Assembly (NCBI GenBank): GCA_041484095.1
Contig: JBGPGW010000004.1
Location: forward strand, 1 to 33,397
DNA length: 33,397 bases
Source of the DNA: JBGPGW01 sp041484095
Lineage (GTDB): Bacteria > Pseudomonadota > Alphaproteobacteria > CADEGL01
Direction of reading: 5' to 3'
Shown here: positions 7,327 through 14,616 of the stretch, piece by piece
Layout of the letters: every line of letters begins with the position of its first letter
Numbering within the stretch: the stretch's first letter is position 1
Program-made: the position numbers and the translations under genes
The notes under the pieces: model-generated
The model's input: the letters and a program-made list of their open reading frames with translations, nothing else
What the model was told of the DNA's origin: nothing
The model's database searches: none

Positions 7327-7344
7327 GTTCTGGATTAACAGAAC
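7327..7344. repeat. Inverted repeat GTTCTG-N6-CAGAAC between convergent genes
   Basis: Perfect 6-bp arms with a GATTAA spacer lie in the 52-bp gap between the lipoprotein stop and the repressor stop. A weak second stem (CCGC-CTC-GCGG) and GGTTATTA follow on the plus strand, so it may be part of a terminator. An operator is the other reading. Confidence 0.3.
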
Positions 7345-7361
7345 GCCGCCTCGCGGGGTTA

Positions 7362-8057
7362 TTAGGGTCGTCGGTAGCGGCGGTGCTCGACCATGGTTCC
7401 GACAATCCGGCCCGAATTTCCGCCTCCGATCATGCGGGTCGTCCAAGCGCGATCGAACGGGACGAGTTCGACGAGTTTGTCATTATTTTCGGCGCGGGGG
7501 CGATAAAGTCGAACCAATGCCCCATCATTTTCCTCGACTGTCGCAACCACATAGTCGCCGGAGCGCGGGACGACGTCAGGATCGACAATGATCTTGTCGC
7601 CCGTGGCAAGCGCAGGCGCCATGCTTTCGTCGTCGATGACGAGCGCGAACGAGGCTGGGCCCGCCAAAACTTCCGTCGGCACTTCGCCGGCGGGCATCTC
7701 ATTTCGCCTCGCAGGCCAGTCGGCGGCGCATGCCGAATTGATGAGGGGAACCGTGCGATGGCCGCCGTTGACGGCCGGCAAGATGTCAGAGAGGTCGCCG
7801 TAACGAGGTCCGCGCCCTGTTGCCAACCACTCGAGACGGACGCGTAGGACTTCGGCAAGCCCTTCGAGTTTGGCGGTGCCCGGAAATGTATCGCCGTTCT
7901 CCCATTGCGCGACGGCTGCGCGCGAAATTCCAAAGCGATCAGCGACTGCTTGTTGACTTAGGCAGGCTTCCTTGCGCGCCATGGCTATGCGCTTTGCCAT
8001 CGACATGGGTTCGGTGCGTAAGAATTGCTTACGATTAATATCGATTATGTTGTTCAT
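7362..8057 (-). CDS. XRE/CI-type repressor with S24 peptidase-like C-terminus, probably not self-cleaving
   Basis: This encodes 231 residues from the ATG at 8057 (GGAG ten bases upstream); an internal ATG at 8006 would give 214. The HTH_3 domain covers about residues 20-75, with the recognition part 'LSQQAVADRFGISRAAVAQWENG'. The C-terminal half is a LexA/CI S24 fold with nucleophile Ser145 in 'DDESMAP'. Two key positions look altered. The general-base Lys falls at 'ALVRLYR', giving Arg183, and the Ala-Gly cleavage site appears as Ala111-Ala112 in 'SACAADW'. If this alignment is right, the protein cannot cleave itself on SOS induction. It is typical of prophage repressors and sits near the Rz1-like lipoprotein. 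No Cro-like partner was found. Confidence 0.85.
   Translation of the reverse strand: MNNIIDINRKQFLRTEPMSMAKRIAMARKEACLSQQAVADRFGISRAAVAQWENGDTFPGTAKLEGLAEVLRVRLEWLATGRGPRYGDLSDILPAVNGGHRTVPLINSACAADWPARRNEMPAGEVPTEVLAGPASFALVIDDESMAPALATGDKIIVDPDVVPRSGDYVVATVEENDGALVRLYRPRAENNDKLVELVPFDRAWTTRMIGGGNSGRIVGTMVEHRRYRRP
8017..8033. promoter_or_regulatory. Palindrome CGTAAG-N5-CTTACG at the start of the repressor gene
   Basis: Perfect 6-bp arms flank a five-base spacer. On the minus strand TTGGCT, 17 bases and GATATT form a promoter-like pair whose start site would fall inside the palindrome. The repressor would then begin at the ATG at 8006, and the site would be an autoregulatory operator. If translation instead starts at 8057, the site lies inside codons 9-14. 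Confidence 0.35.
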
Positions 8058-8420
8058 CGAGCCAATTCTCCGGATCTGCCAACGATCTCCCGCCCTTGCA
8101 CGCGTGCCGGAATTCTGCGGCGACAACCGCCATCCGACGACGGATCCATAGGCCTCAGATGTTCGGCGACGGTCGCGCGGATATTGCGTGTTGAATACTC
8201 ATTACGCGTGCAGGTTCCCGGCGCAATCAACGTATGGAGAGTGGATAAAGCGCGCATGGGCGTCACTCCCGATGCGGTGAAACTGCCCTTCGTTGCATCT
8301 GCAACGACAGGCGTTATACGGCGAACCTCGATGATGAAAATCGGATCGGAGAGGAAAAGGGTCGCCGAAAAGCCGCGGATTTACGAGAAAATCTATGCGG
8401 CAATCAGCACTAGCAGAAAT
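8058..8420. other. 363-bp upstream region of the repressor without a convincing gene
   Basis: A plus-strand frame (8025-8465) is open across it, but codon use is irregular, no ribosome-binding site precedes its ATGs, and it runs through the terminator at 8421. A 16-bp palindrome, CGTTGCA-TC-TGCAACG, lies at 8291-8306 and could be an operator. A short Cro-like gene would be expected here in an intact prophage; none was seen. Confidence 0.4.
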
Positions 8421-8452
8421 GCATCGCCCGCCTCCGAAGAGGCGGGCGATGC
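8421..8452 (-). terminator. Intrinsic terminator of the small basic protein gene
   Basis: A perfect 14-bp stem (GCATCGCCCGCCTC at 8421-8434 and its complement at 8439-8452) with a four-base loop lies nine bases past the stop of the minus-strand gene at 8462. On that strand it is followed by ATTTCTGCT, a short T-rich tail. Confidence 0.75.
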
Positions 8453-8461
8453 GACATCAGG

Positions 8462-8545
8462 CTAGCGCTTGCGCGAGGATTTACGCTTCGCGGTCTTGCG
8501 CTTCGCAGTTGCCTTCTTCTTGGTCTTCCTGGCTTTAGCGGCCAT
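8462..8545 (-). CDS. Tiny Lys/Arg-rich histone-like protein, 27 aa
   Basis: The ATG at 8545 on the minus strand has GGAGC six bases upstream, and the frame encodes 27 residues. Seventeen are Lys or Arg; the rest are mostly Ala, Thr and Ser, in AxKRKxxKRK-type repeats. Such peptides resemble the C-terminal tails of bacterial histone H1-like and ribosome-associated proteins. They could bind DNA or RNA by charge alone; this is inference. The gene has its own ribosome-binding site and a dedicated terminator at 8421, which argues strongly that it is real despite its size. The AT-rich stretch at about 8596-8690 probably supplies its promoter. Confidence 0.65.
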   Translation of the reverse strand: MAAKARKTKKKATAKRKTAKRKSSRKR

Positions 8546-8891
8546 GGATAGCTCCATCGACGTGTAGTCGGCGGCCCCTGTGCCGACAAACAACATATGG
8601 GGTTGGAACGAAAATTAACTAAAATCGTACAAATTTCAACAGCAATGTTTGATGACCGTGTTTTTTCGTCAACAGTGTTGCTAATCGAGCATAGAGAGCA
8701 AAGTTGAAGTCGGCGCGATCGTGCGAGGCTGCGTCATACACGCGCATTCGTCTTCCACGCTGACATACGCGCGCGGCGATCGGGCATAGTCCGAGAGAAT
8801 TCGACTTCCATCCGGGTGTCGCATAGGTTCGCATTGGTGGCAGACGTATCGATGCTCGGTTGAGATCGGCGCGTGTGGCGAGAGGAACGGC
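8546..8891. other. 346-bp divergent regulatory region
   Basis: No gene is seen. About 8596-8690 is notably AT-rich compared with the flanks. On the minus strand it contains TTGACG followed 17 bases later by AACATT, and further on TTGAAA with TAATTT, both weak promoter-like pairs for the small basic protein. The 200 bases before 8892 would serve the SpmA/B-like gene; no clear operator was seen there. Confidence 0.4.
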
Positions 8892-10184
8892 ATGAATATT
8901 GTCTTCTTTGTGCTCGTCGTGTCTGGGTTCGCGGTTGCCGGCTATCGCCAGTTGATGTGGGTCGGGGACGGAACGGCGCCGATGGAAGCGCTGGCGGGGG
9001 CGATGCTTGCTGCGGCGACCGATGCCGTGACGCTTTCCCTCGGACTTGTCGGGGTAATGGCATTCTTTCTCGGGCTCATGAAGGTTGGGGAATCTGGAGG
9101 CCTTCTCGTTATCATTGCGCGGCTTGTCCGCCCATTGATGGTGCGCCTCTTCCCCGAGGTGCCCCCCGAACATCCGGCGATGGGCGCCATGTTGCTCAAT
9201 CTTTCCGCCAGTCTGCTCGGCCTCGGCAATGCGGCAACCCCCTTTGGCATTCGCGCTATGCAGGAGCTTGATCGCCTCAATACGCGGAAGGGTACGGCGT
9301 CCAACGCAATGGTGTTGTTTCTTGCCATCAACACATCAAGCATTACGATCCTTCCGACAACGGTGATAGCGCTCCGTACGGCGGCGGGCTCGGCTGACCC
9401 GGCCGGCATCGTGCCAACCACGCTTGCCGCGACCCTGGCCGCAACAGCTGTGGCCATTGCGTCGGCCAAGCTTCTGGCTCGCTTCTTCCCCGCTAGAAAC
9501 GGTGAACACGTCGATTCACCTGGCGTTCCGCATCCGATCCCCGCTTCATCATTCGATGCCGGCGCGCTAGCCGAGGTGCCGCCTGCACCGATCTGGGCAT
9601 CGGTTGCGGCCCTGGCGGCACTGTTCGGTTTCATTCCGGCGACCCTAATCGCAGGAAAGATACTCTCGGCTTGGTTGTTGCCCGCCATCGCCGTGCTGTT
9701 TCTCGGCTTTGGAATCGTGCGGCGCGTTCGTGTCTACGAGGCTTTCGTCGAAGGAGCCAAGGACGGGTTTGAGGTCGCGGTCCGCATCATTCCCTATCTT
9801 GTCGCGATTCTCGTAGCCATTGGCATGGTACGATCAAGCGGGGCGATGGACCTCGTGATCAGGCCTTTGGGCCAGGTAACCAGCCATTTGGGCCTTCCGG
9901 CGGAAGCGATGACGATGGCGGTTCTACGCTCGTTCTCGGGCTCTGGCGCCTACGGATACCTTGCCTCCATCATTCAGGATCCGGCAATCGGACCAGATAG
10001 TCGGCTCGGCTATCTCGTGAGCACGATTCAGGGCTCAAGCGAGACGACCTTCTATGTGTTGGCCGTGTATTTCGGAGCCGTGGGTATTCGCCGGATTCGC
10101 CATGCACTGGCGGTCGGTATCATCGGAGATGTCGCTGGCGCCGCGTTCTCCGTCATTGCCTGCGCGGCTCTCCTGCCGGGCTAG
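8892..10184 (+). CDS. Fused spore maturation protein A/B (nucleoside-recognition/Gate domain) membrane protein
   Basis: This encodes 430 residues from an ATG preceded by GAGG. It is a multi-pass inner-membrane protein. The N-terminal half (about 1-200) matches SpmA: 'KVGESGGLL', 'LVRPLMVRLFPEVPPEHPAMGAM', and 'NLSASLLGLGNAATPFGI'. The C-terminal half (about 235-430) matches SpmB: 'EGAKDGFEVAVRIIPYLVAILV', 'PLGQVTSHLGLPAEAMTMAVLRSFSGSGAYG', and 'TIQGSSETTFYVLAVYFGAVG'. In Bacillus these are two genes; fusion is common in Gram-negatives that do not sporulate. The protein probably moves a small solute, but none is established. A spacer of low conservation joins the halves. It ends 70 bases before the SDR gene. 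Confidence 0.88.
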   Translation: MNIVFFVLVVSGFAVAGYRQLMWVGDGTAPMEALAGAMLAAATDAVTLSLGLVGVMAFFLGLMKVGESGGLLVIIARLVRPLMVRLFPEVPPEHPAMGAMLLNLSASLLGLGNAATPFGIRAMQELDRLNTRKGTASNAMVLFLAINTSSITILPTTVIALRTAAGSADPAGIVPTTLAATLAATAVAIASAKLLARFFPARNGEHVDSPGVPHPIPASSFDAGALAEVPPAPIWASVAALAALFGFIPATLIAGKILSAWLLPAIAVLFLGFGIVRRVRVYEAFVEGAKDGFEVAVRIIPYLVAILVAIGMVRSSGAMDLVIRPLGQVTSHLGLPAEAMTMAVLRSFSGSGAYGYLASIIQDPAIGPDSRLGYLVSTIQGSSETTFYVLAVYFGAVGIRRIRHALAVGIIGDVAGAAFSVIACAALLPG

Positions 10185-10254
10185 TGCCGCCCCATTTGCG
10201 GTCCCTTGGCGGGGCTTGCTAACATGCGCGCGAAATTGTGTGCTGGGGGATGAC

Positions 10255-11010
10255 ATGGTTCTCGCAGGCAAGGTCGCGATCGTCACGGGTAGCTCGCGGG
10301 GCATCGGAAAGGCAATCGCCCTCAGATTCGCGCGGGAAGGCGCCAAACTCGTCATCAATTGCCGTAATTCGATCGACAAAGCCGAAGCCGCCGCTCGGGA
10401 GATAAGGGCAGCAGGGTCGGAAGCAATCGTGGTGCAGGCTGACGTCGGTGATCGGGAGAGCGCGAATCGCCTTGTCGAATCGACGATCAAGACCTTTGGG
10501 CGGGTTGACGTCCTGGTGAGCAATGCCGGCATTATCATCGATCGTCCGTTCGTCGAGAACACGGACGAGGACTGGCGTGCGGCTATGCACAGTAACATTG
10601 ACCCCTTCTTCTATCTCGTGCGCGCCTGCCTCCCCCACATGATCAAGCAGCGCTCGGGCCGCGTGCTCGCGACCGGGTCGATCATCGCTGAGAAGTATGA
10701 TTTCGGCCCCAACAAGATGGCCGTGTGCACTGCCGCCAAGGCCGGGCTCATCAGCATGCTTCGTGCGGTCGCGGTCGAGGCTGCGCCTTACGGAATCACG
10801 GTCAATGGGGTCTCGCCCGGCTACATCGCGACTGAGATGTTTGCGACCATCGATGCCGCGGGCGCCGAAGCGGCACTCAAGATGATCCCCATGGGTCGGT
10901 ATGGCACGCCGGGGGACATCGCCAGTGCCATGGCATTTCTCGCATCCGATGAGGCCGCCTATATCACCGGTCAGACGATCCGCGTGAATGGCGGCATGTC
11001 GATGGGCTAA
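10255..11010 (+). CDS. SDR-family protein with Cys in place of the catalytic Tyr
   Basis: This encodes 251 residues from the ATG at 10255, with GGGGGA upstream; the longer upstream extension overlaps the previous gene and is not conserved-looking. 'VTGSSRGIG' (10-18), 'NAG' (91-93), Asn114, Ser142 and Lys162 in 'TAAKAGL' all fit the FabG-like family. The YxxxK motif reads 'CTAAK', so Cys158 (codon TGC, one base from TAC) replaces the catalytic Tyr. The Ser-to-Lys distance is 20 instead of the usual 17, so a small insertion precedes it. The enzyme may be inactive, use another residue, or be a binding protein. The next gene follows after 8 bases, so they are likely co-transcribed. A sequencing error at one base cannot be excluded. 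Confidence 0.85.
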   Translation: MVLAGKVAIVTGSSRGIGKAIALRFAREGAKLVINCRNSIDKAEAAAREIRAAGSEAIVVQADVGDRESANRLVESTIKTFGRVDVLVSNAGIIIDRPFVENTDEDWRAAMHSNIDPFFYLVRACLPHMIKQRSGRVLATGSIIAEKYDFGPNKMAVCTAAKAGLISMLRAVAVEAAPYGITVNGVSPGYIATEMFATIDAAGAEAALKMIPMGRYGTPGDIASAMAFLASDEAAYITGQTIRVNGGMSMG

Positions 11011-11018
11011 GGGGCATC

Positions 11019-12092
11019 ATGACGAACAGTAGGCACCGTATCGCGGTCATTCCGGGCGACGGCATCGGCCAGGAGGTCGTTCCCGAAGGAATCGGCACAC
11101 TCGAAGCGGCAGGACGGCGGTTCGGAATCGAATTTTCGTTCGAGCATTTGGACTGGAGCTGCGCTCTCTATAAGCGAACTGGGCGCATGATGCCTCCGGA
11201 CGGCCTCGAACGACTCAAGTCATTTGAGGCGATCTTCCTAGGTGCGGTCGGCCTGCCGGGCGTGCCCGACCATGTTTCGCTTTGGGGATTGCTTATCCCG
11301 ATCCGCCGCGCGATGCAGCAATACGTCAATCTGCGCCCTGTACGCCTCATGAGGGGAATTAGGTCCCCGCTCGCCGGTCGTGAGCCCGGCGATATCGACT
11401 TCGTCGTCGTGCGTGAGAACAACGAGGGCGAGTATTCGGAAATCGGTGGACGCCTCTATGTCGGCACCGAACAGGAAATGGCTGTCCAGGAGTCGATCTT
11501 TACAAGGAAGGGGGTCGATCGCATCTTGCGCTACGCCTTCGATCTGGCGATGAAGCGCACGAAAAAGCACGTTACCTCTGCAACGAAGTCCAATGGCATC
11601 ATCCACACGATGCCGTTTTGGGACGAGCGCTTCGCGGCGGTCGCCACAGACTATCCCGCGGTGAGAACGGACCAGTACCACATCGACATCCTGACCGCGC
11701 ATTTCGTGCAGCACCCGGATTGGTTCGATGTGGTTGTCGGCAGTAATCTGTTCGGCGATATCCTCTCTGATCTCGGCCCTGCGGTCGTCGGTGGGATCGG
11801 CATCGCGCCCTCCGGTAACATCAATCCGGACCGTTCATTACCGTCCATGTTCGAGCCCGTGCATGGCTCCGCTCCTGATATCGCCGGCCAGGGCATTGCG
11901 AATCCGATCGGCCAAATCTGGTCGGCGGCGATGCTGCTTGACCATCTCGGTCATGCCGAGGCTGCAAGCGCGGTTGAACGCGCGATTGAGACGGTCGTCG
12001 CAGAAGGCCCGCGAACGCGCGACCTCGGCGGCAAGGCCAGTACGGCCGAAGTTGGCCGCGCCATCGCCGAGGTGGTCGGGCGAGCGTCCTGA
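11019..12092 (+). CDS. Tartrate dehydrogenase / D-malate dehydrogenase (decarboxylating)
   Basis: This encodes 357 residues. It belongs to the isocitrate/isopropylmalate dehydrogenase superfamily. Its signatures point to the TtuC/DmlA branch: 'GRMMPPDGLERLKSFEAIFLGAVG', 'PDHVSLWGLL', 'YVNLRPVRL', 'VVRENNEGEYSEIGG', 'HVTSATKSNG', 'YHIDIL', 'NLFGDILSDLGP', and 'FEPVHGSAPDIAGQ'. Such enzymes oxidise and decarboxylate D-malate, tartrate or related 2-hydroxy-diacids with NAD and Mn2+ or Mg2+, giving pyruvate or a keto acid. It sits between the Tyr-less SDR and the DUF429-HIT gene with short gaps (8 and 17 bases), so a catabolic operon for a hydroxy-dicarboxylate is plausible. Which substrate is used cannot be read from the sequence. 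Confidence 0.88.
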   Translation: MTNSRHRIAVIPGDGIGQEVVPEGIGTLEAAGRRFGIEFSFEHLDWSCALYKRTGRMMPPDGLERLKSFEAIFLGAVGLPGVPDHVSLWGLLIPIRRAMQQYVNLRPVRLMRGIRSPLAGREPGDIDFVVVRENNEGEYSEIGGRLYVGTEQEMAVQESIFTRKGVDRILRYAFDLAMKRTKKHVTSATKSNGIIHTMPFWDERFAAVATDYPAVRTDQYHIDILTAHFVQHPDWFDVVVGSNLFGDILSDLGPAVVGGIGIAPSGNINPDRSLPSMFEPVHGSAPDIAGQGIANPIGQIWSAAMLLDHLGHAEAASAVERAIETVVAEGPRTRDLGGKASTAEVGRAIAEVVGRAS

Positions 12093-12109
12093 TCGCGGGC
12101 GGGCCTGTC

Positions 12110-13522
12110 ATGCCCAGGCCAAACATCGTCGCACACGCCGATTGGAGCGTTGCGGCGAACAAACGCTGGATGACCCGAGCAAAACTCGGGCGCGACCGCT
12201 GCTATAATGCCCTTGCGCCGACGTTTGTCGGCGATACCTCGACGCTCGTCGAGCGACTGCTCGGTGAGGCCGGTCCTCGCGGCCGAATTTTCCTCGGCTT
12301 TGATTTTCCCATCGGCGTGCCGCGCGCCTATGCCGCAAAAGCCGGAATCACTGATTTTCTCTCCCTTCTCCCCAACCTCGGGCAGGGGCCCTGGTGCGAC
12401 ATTTACAAGGTCGCGCGCACGCCCGAGGAAATTTCCCTCCAACGGCCCTTCTATCCCGCTCAATCCAATGCACAACCGCCCGTCTCTATGGATCAGTTGC
12501 TTCGCGGCCTTGGTCTTGCGGATCGAATGGCATTGCTGCGCCATTGCGATCGCGGTCCGCCGGCGGCCGCTCCCATCTTTTGGACCGTCGGGGGCAACCA
12601 AGTCGGCAAGGCCGCTCTTGCCGGCTGGCGCGAGGTAGTGGCACCCGCACTCCGCAACCACCGTCGGGATGTCGGTATTTGGCCGTTCGATGGCGCCCTA
12701 GCCGATTTGCTGGCGACCCGGCGCATCGTATTGGCTGAGACCTATCCCGGTGAAATCTACTCCCACCTCAATTTGCGGTTTGCGCGGCGTGACGGCGTCG
12801 GTACATCCGGCAAGCGTACGCAAGTGGACCGCGCTGCCAATGCCAAGGCGCTCCTCGGTTGGGCGAGAAAGGCAGACGTAGCCCTCGACCCCGTGCTCAA
12901 GCGCCTCATCCGCGACGGGTTCGGTCGATCGACCGCGGGTGAAGACCCCTTCGATGCGACCGTCGGTCTCTTCGGCATGCTCAACGTCGTGCTGGGACGA
13001 AGGTCCTCGGGCGAACCGGAAGCGCCGGCAATCCGTACGGTTGAAGGCTGGATACTCGGCCGCTCCGCGGCACGAACGCTTGGTGCTGCGCGTGCGCGGG
13101 GGCCGCGTGATTTCGAACTCCATCCCCAGCTCGCGGCTGATACGATCGAGGTCTGCCGGCTCGATCTGTGCCGCGTGCTGCTTGCGCTGGATTCGTCCTA
13201 TCCGTGGGTGATTCTAGTGCCCCAACGCGCCGATGTCCGGGAGATCTATGAGCTTGCCGAACGGGATAGGCAGCTTCTCATGGTTGAAATCGCACAGGCG
13301 TCGAGCGTCATGGCTTGCCTGTTCGCGCCAGACAAGCTGAATGTCGCCGCGCTCGGCAATGCCGTGCCGCAGCTCCATCTCCACGTGATTGCGCGGTATC
13401 GTACCGATCGTGCCTGGCCACGACCGATCTGGGGTGCCAGTCCCGCCGAACCTTATGCGCCTGAACGCCTACGCGAGATCACGTCGCGCCTTAAGGCCGC
13501 ATTCTTATCGCGCGAAGGGTGA
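12110..13522 (+). CDS. DUF429-like domain fused to a HIT-family domain
   Basis: This encodes 470 residues in one uninterrupted frame. Residues 1-320 resemble DUF429, a predicted RNase H-fold family. Acidic residues fall at the expected places: Asp11 in 'HADWS', Asp65 in 'FLGFDFPIG', Glu210 in 'AETYPGE', and Asp279/Asp282 in 'EDPFDATVG'. Residues 334-470 match the alphaproteobacterial HIT proteins: 'FELHPQLAADT', 'CRVLLALDSSYPWVILVPQRA', and the active-site region 'PQLHLHVIARY' (Gln421, His423, His425). The first His of HxHxH is Gln, as in many HIT-like relatives. HIT proteins act on nucleotide phosphates; DUF429 is thought to cleave or bind nucleic acid. The HIT part usually stands alone, so the fusion is notable. 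It ends the operon beginning at 10255. Confidence 0.8.
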   Translation: MPRPNIVAHADWSVAANKRWMTRAKLGRDRCYNALAPTFVGDTSTLVERLLGEAGPRGRIFLGFDFPIGVPRAYAAKAGITDFLSLLPNLGQGPWCDIYKVARTPEEISLQRPFYPAQSNAQPPVSMDQLLRGLGLADRMALLRHCDRGPPAAAPIFWTVGGNQVGKAALAGWREVVAPALRNHRRDVGIWPFDGALADLLATRRIVLAETYPGEIYSHLNLRFARRDGVGTSGKRTQVDRAANAKALLGWARKADVALDPVLKRLIRDGFGRSTAGEDPFDATVGLFGMLNVVLGRRSSGEPEAPAIRTVEGWILGRSAARTLGAARARGPRDFELHPQLAADTIEVCRLDLCRVLLALDSSYPWVILVPQRADVREIYELAERDRQLLMVEIAQASSVMACLFAPDKLNVAALGNAVPQLHLHVIARYRTDRAWPRPIWGASPAEPYAPERLREITSRLKAAFLSREG

Positions 13523-13590
13523 GCTACTAAGGCTCGACGGCTTCAGTTCTCAGATGCGATGATGCGCCGCATGAAAGGGGAGGGTGCATC

Positions 13591-13992
13591 ATGAAAATCG
13601 GCTACAAGCAGTTGCTCGAGGACGCGCGGAAGGAAATCAAGGCGATTTCTGCCCAGGACGCGATCGCGAGGCAGGGCGACGAGACGGTCGTGTTTGTCGA
13701 TCTCCGCGACATCCGTGAGTTGCAGCGTGACGGCATGATCCCCGGCGCCTTTCATGCATCCCGCGGCATGCTCGAATTCTGGGTCGATCCCGAAAGTCCC
13801 TATCACAAGGAAATTTTCGCTTCGGGCAAGCAGTTTATCTTCTATTGCGCGAGTGGCTGGCGCTCAGCCCTTGCGACCCAAACCATGCAACGCATGGGGC
13901 TTGCCCCCATCATGCATATCGAGGGCGGCTTCACCGCATGGCGTGAGGCAGGTGGGGCCATCGAGAAGAAGGAAGAGAAGAAGCCGGGTTAG
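13591..13992 (+). CDS. Rhodanese-like sulfurtransferase
   Basis: This encodes 133 residues from the ATG at 13591 with a strong GGGGAGG ribosome-binding site. It is a single rhodanese domain: 'VFVDLRDIRELQRDGMIPGAFH' near the N-terminus, and an active-site loop 'FYCASGWRSALA' with Cys86. It ends 'IEGGFTAWREAGG' and a Lys/Glu-rich tail. The Cys would carry a persulfide in sulfur transfer to an unknown acceptor. It is cytoplasmic, with no signal peptide. It lies 68 bases after the DUF429-HIT gene and could be co-transcribed or separate. Confidence 0.9.
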   Translation: MKIGYKQLLEDARKEIKAISAQDAIARQGDETVVFVDLRDIRELQRDGMIPGAFHASRGMLEFWVDPESPYHKEIFASGKQFIFYCASGWRSALATQTMQRMGLAPIMHIEGGFTAWREAGGAIEKKEEKKPG

Positions 13993-14004
13993 TTCTCGTA
14001 CATT

Positions 14005-14036
14005 CCAGCACGCCATCAGGCCAGCACGCCATCAGG
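14005..14036. repeat. Perfect 16-bp tandem duplication
   Basis: CCAGCACGCCATCAGG occurs twice in a row, at 14005-14020 and 14021-14036, in the 60-bp gap between the convergent rhodanese and GNAT genes. It looks like a recent slippage duplication. No function is apparent. Confidence 0.85.
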
Positions 14037-14052
14037 TCCGCTGGGCATCGCC

Positions 14053-14616
14053 TCAAGACGACTTCCGCTTGGCGCGCCGTTTCGTTTTGCGTTTTGCGAG
14101 AGATCTACCCCCGGCCGCCAACGCGCGGAATGCCTGGTGCGTAACGGCGTGCGCAAAGACGGGTTCCATGCGTGCGCCCAGCGCGGCATAGAATCGATGC
14201 GCATCATGGTTCCACGGGCGTGACGCCCACCACAGAAATGTGCCCCCCCGCCGCTTTCCTTCGCGGGCGACGGCGGCGAGAAGGGCGCGGCCGATGCCGC
14301 GGCGCCGCTGAGCGGGTGCAACATAGAGATCGTTGAGATAGAGCCCGCGTGTCGCATAACTCGTCTCATAGGCACGCGTAAAGAGGGCGTAGCCGACGAT
14401 TTTCTCATCGAGCAAGGCGACGATGATGTCGATGAAGCGCCGTGTACCGAGGGCGTCGCGCACAAGCGCTCCGGCGATGTTTCGGCTTTCATGATCGCCC
14501 TGTTGGCGATTGAGCGCATGGACGAGGCGCGCGATTGCAGGTGCGTCCCCGGGGCGCGCGCGGCGTACACGAGCGGTGTCGATGATTCCCTCAGGGCCTC
14601 GGCGCCTCGCTCGCAT
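14053..14616 (-). CDS. GNAT-family N-acetyltransferase
   Basis: This encodes 187 residues from the ATG at 14616, directly next to the cyclase-family stop (14617-14619), so translation is probably coupled. The GNAT core is clear: 'RRARPGDAPAIARLV' at the start of the fold, 'VGYALF', 'LYLNDLYVAPAQRRRGIGRALL' with the acetyl-CoA loop at about 103-111, and 'RFYAALGA' near the end. The C-terminal 14 residues are extremely basic (Lys/Arg), which is unusual and could bring it to RNA or ribosomes. The acceptor is unknown; amines and protein N-termini are typical in this family. It is the second gene of a two-gene minus-strand unit. Confidence 0.85.
   Translation of the reverse strand: MRARRRGPEGIIDTARVRRARPGDAPAIARLVHALNRQQGDHESRNIAGALVRDALGTRRFIDIIVALLDEKIVGYALFTRAYETSYATRGLYLNDLYVAPAQRRRGIGRALLAAVAREGKRRGGTFLWWASRPWNHDAHRFYAALGARMEPVFAHAVTHQAFRALAAGGRSLAKRKTKRRAKRKSS

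Noticed and set aside
8025..8465. Plus-strand frame of 146 codons upstream of the repressor, possible Cro-like gene
   Set aside because: No ribosome-binding site, irregular codon use, no helix-turn-helix pattern, and it runs through the terminator at 8421-8452.
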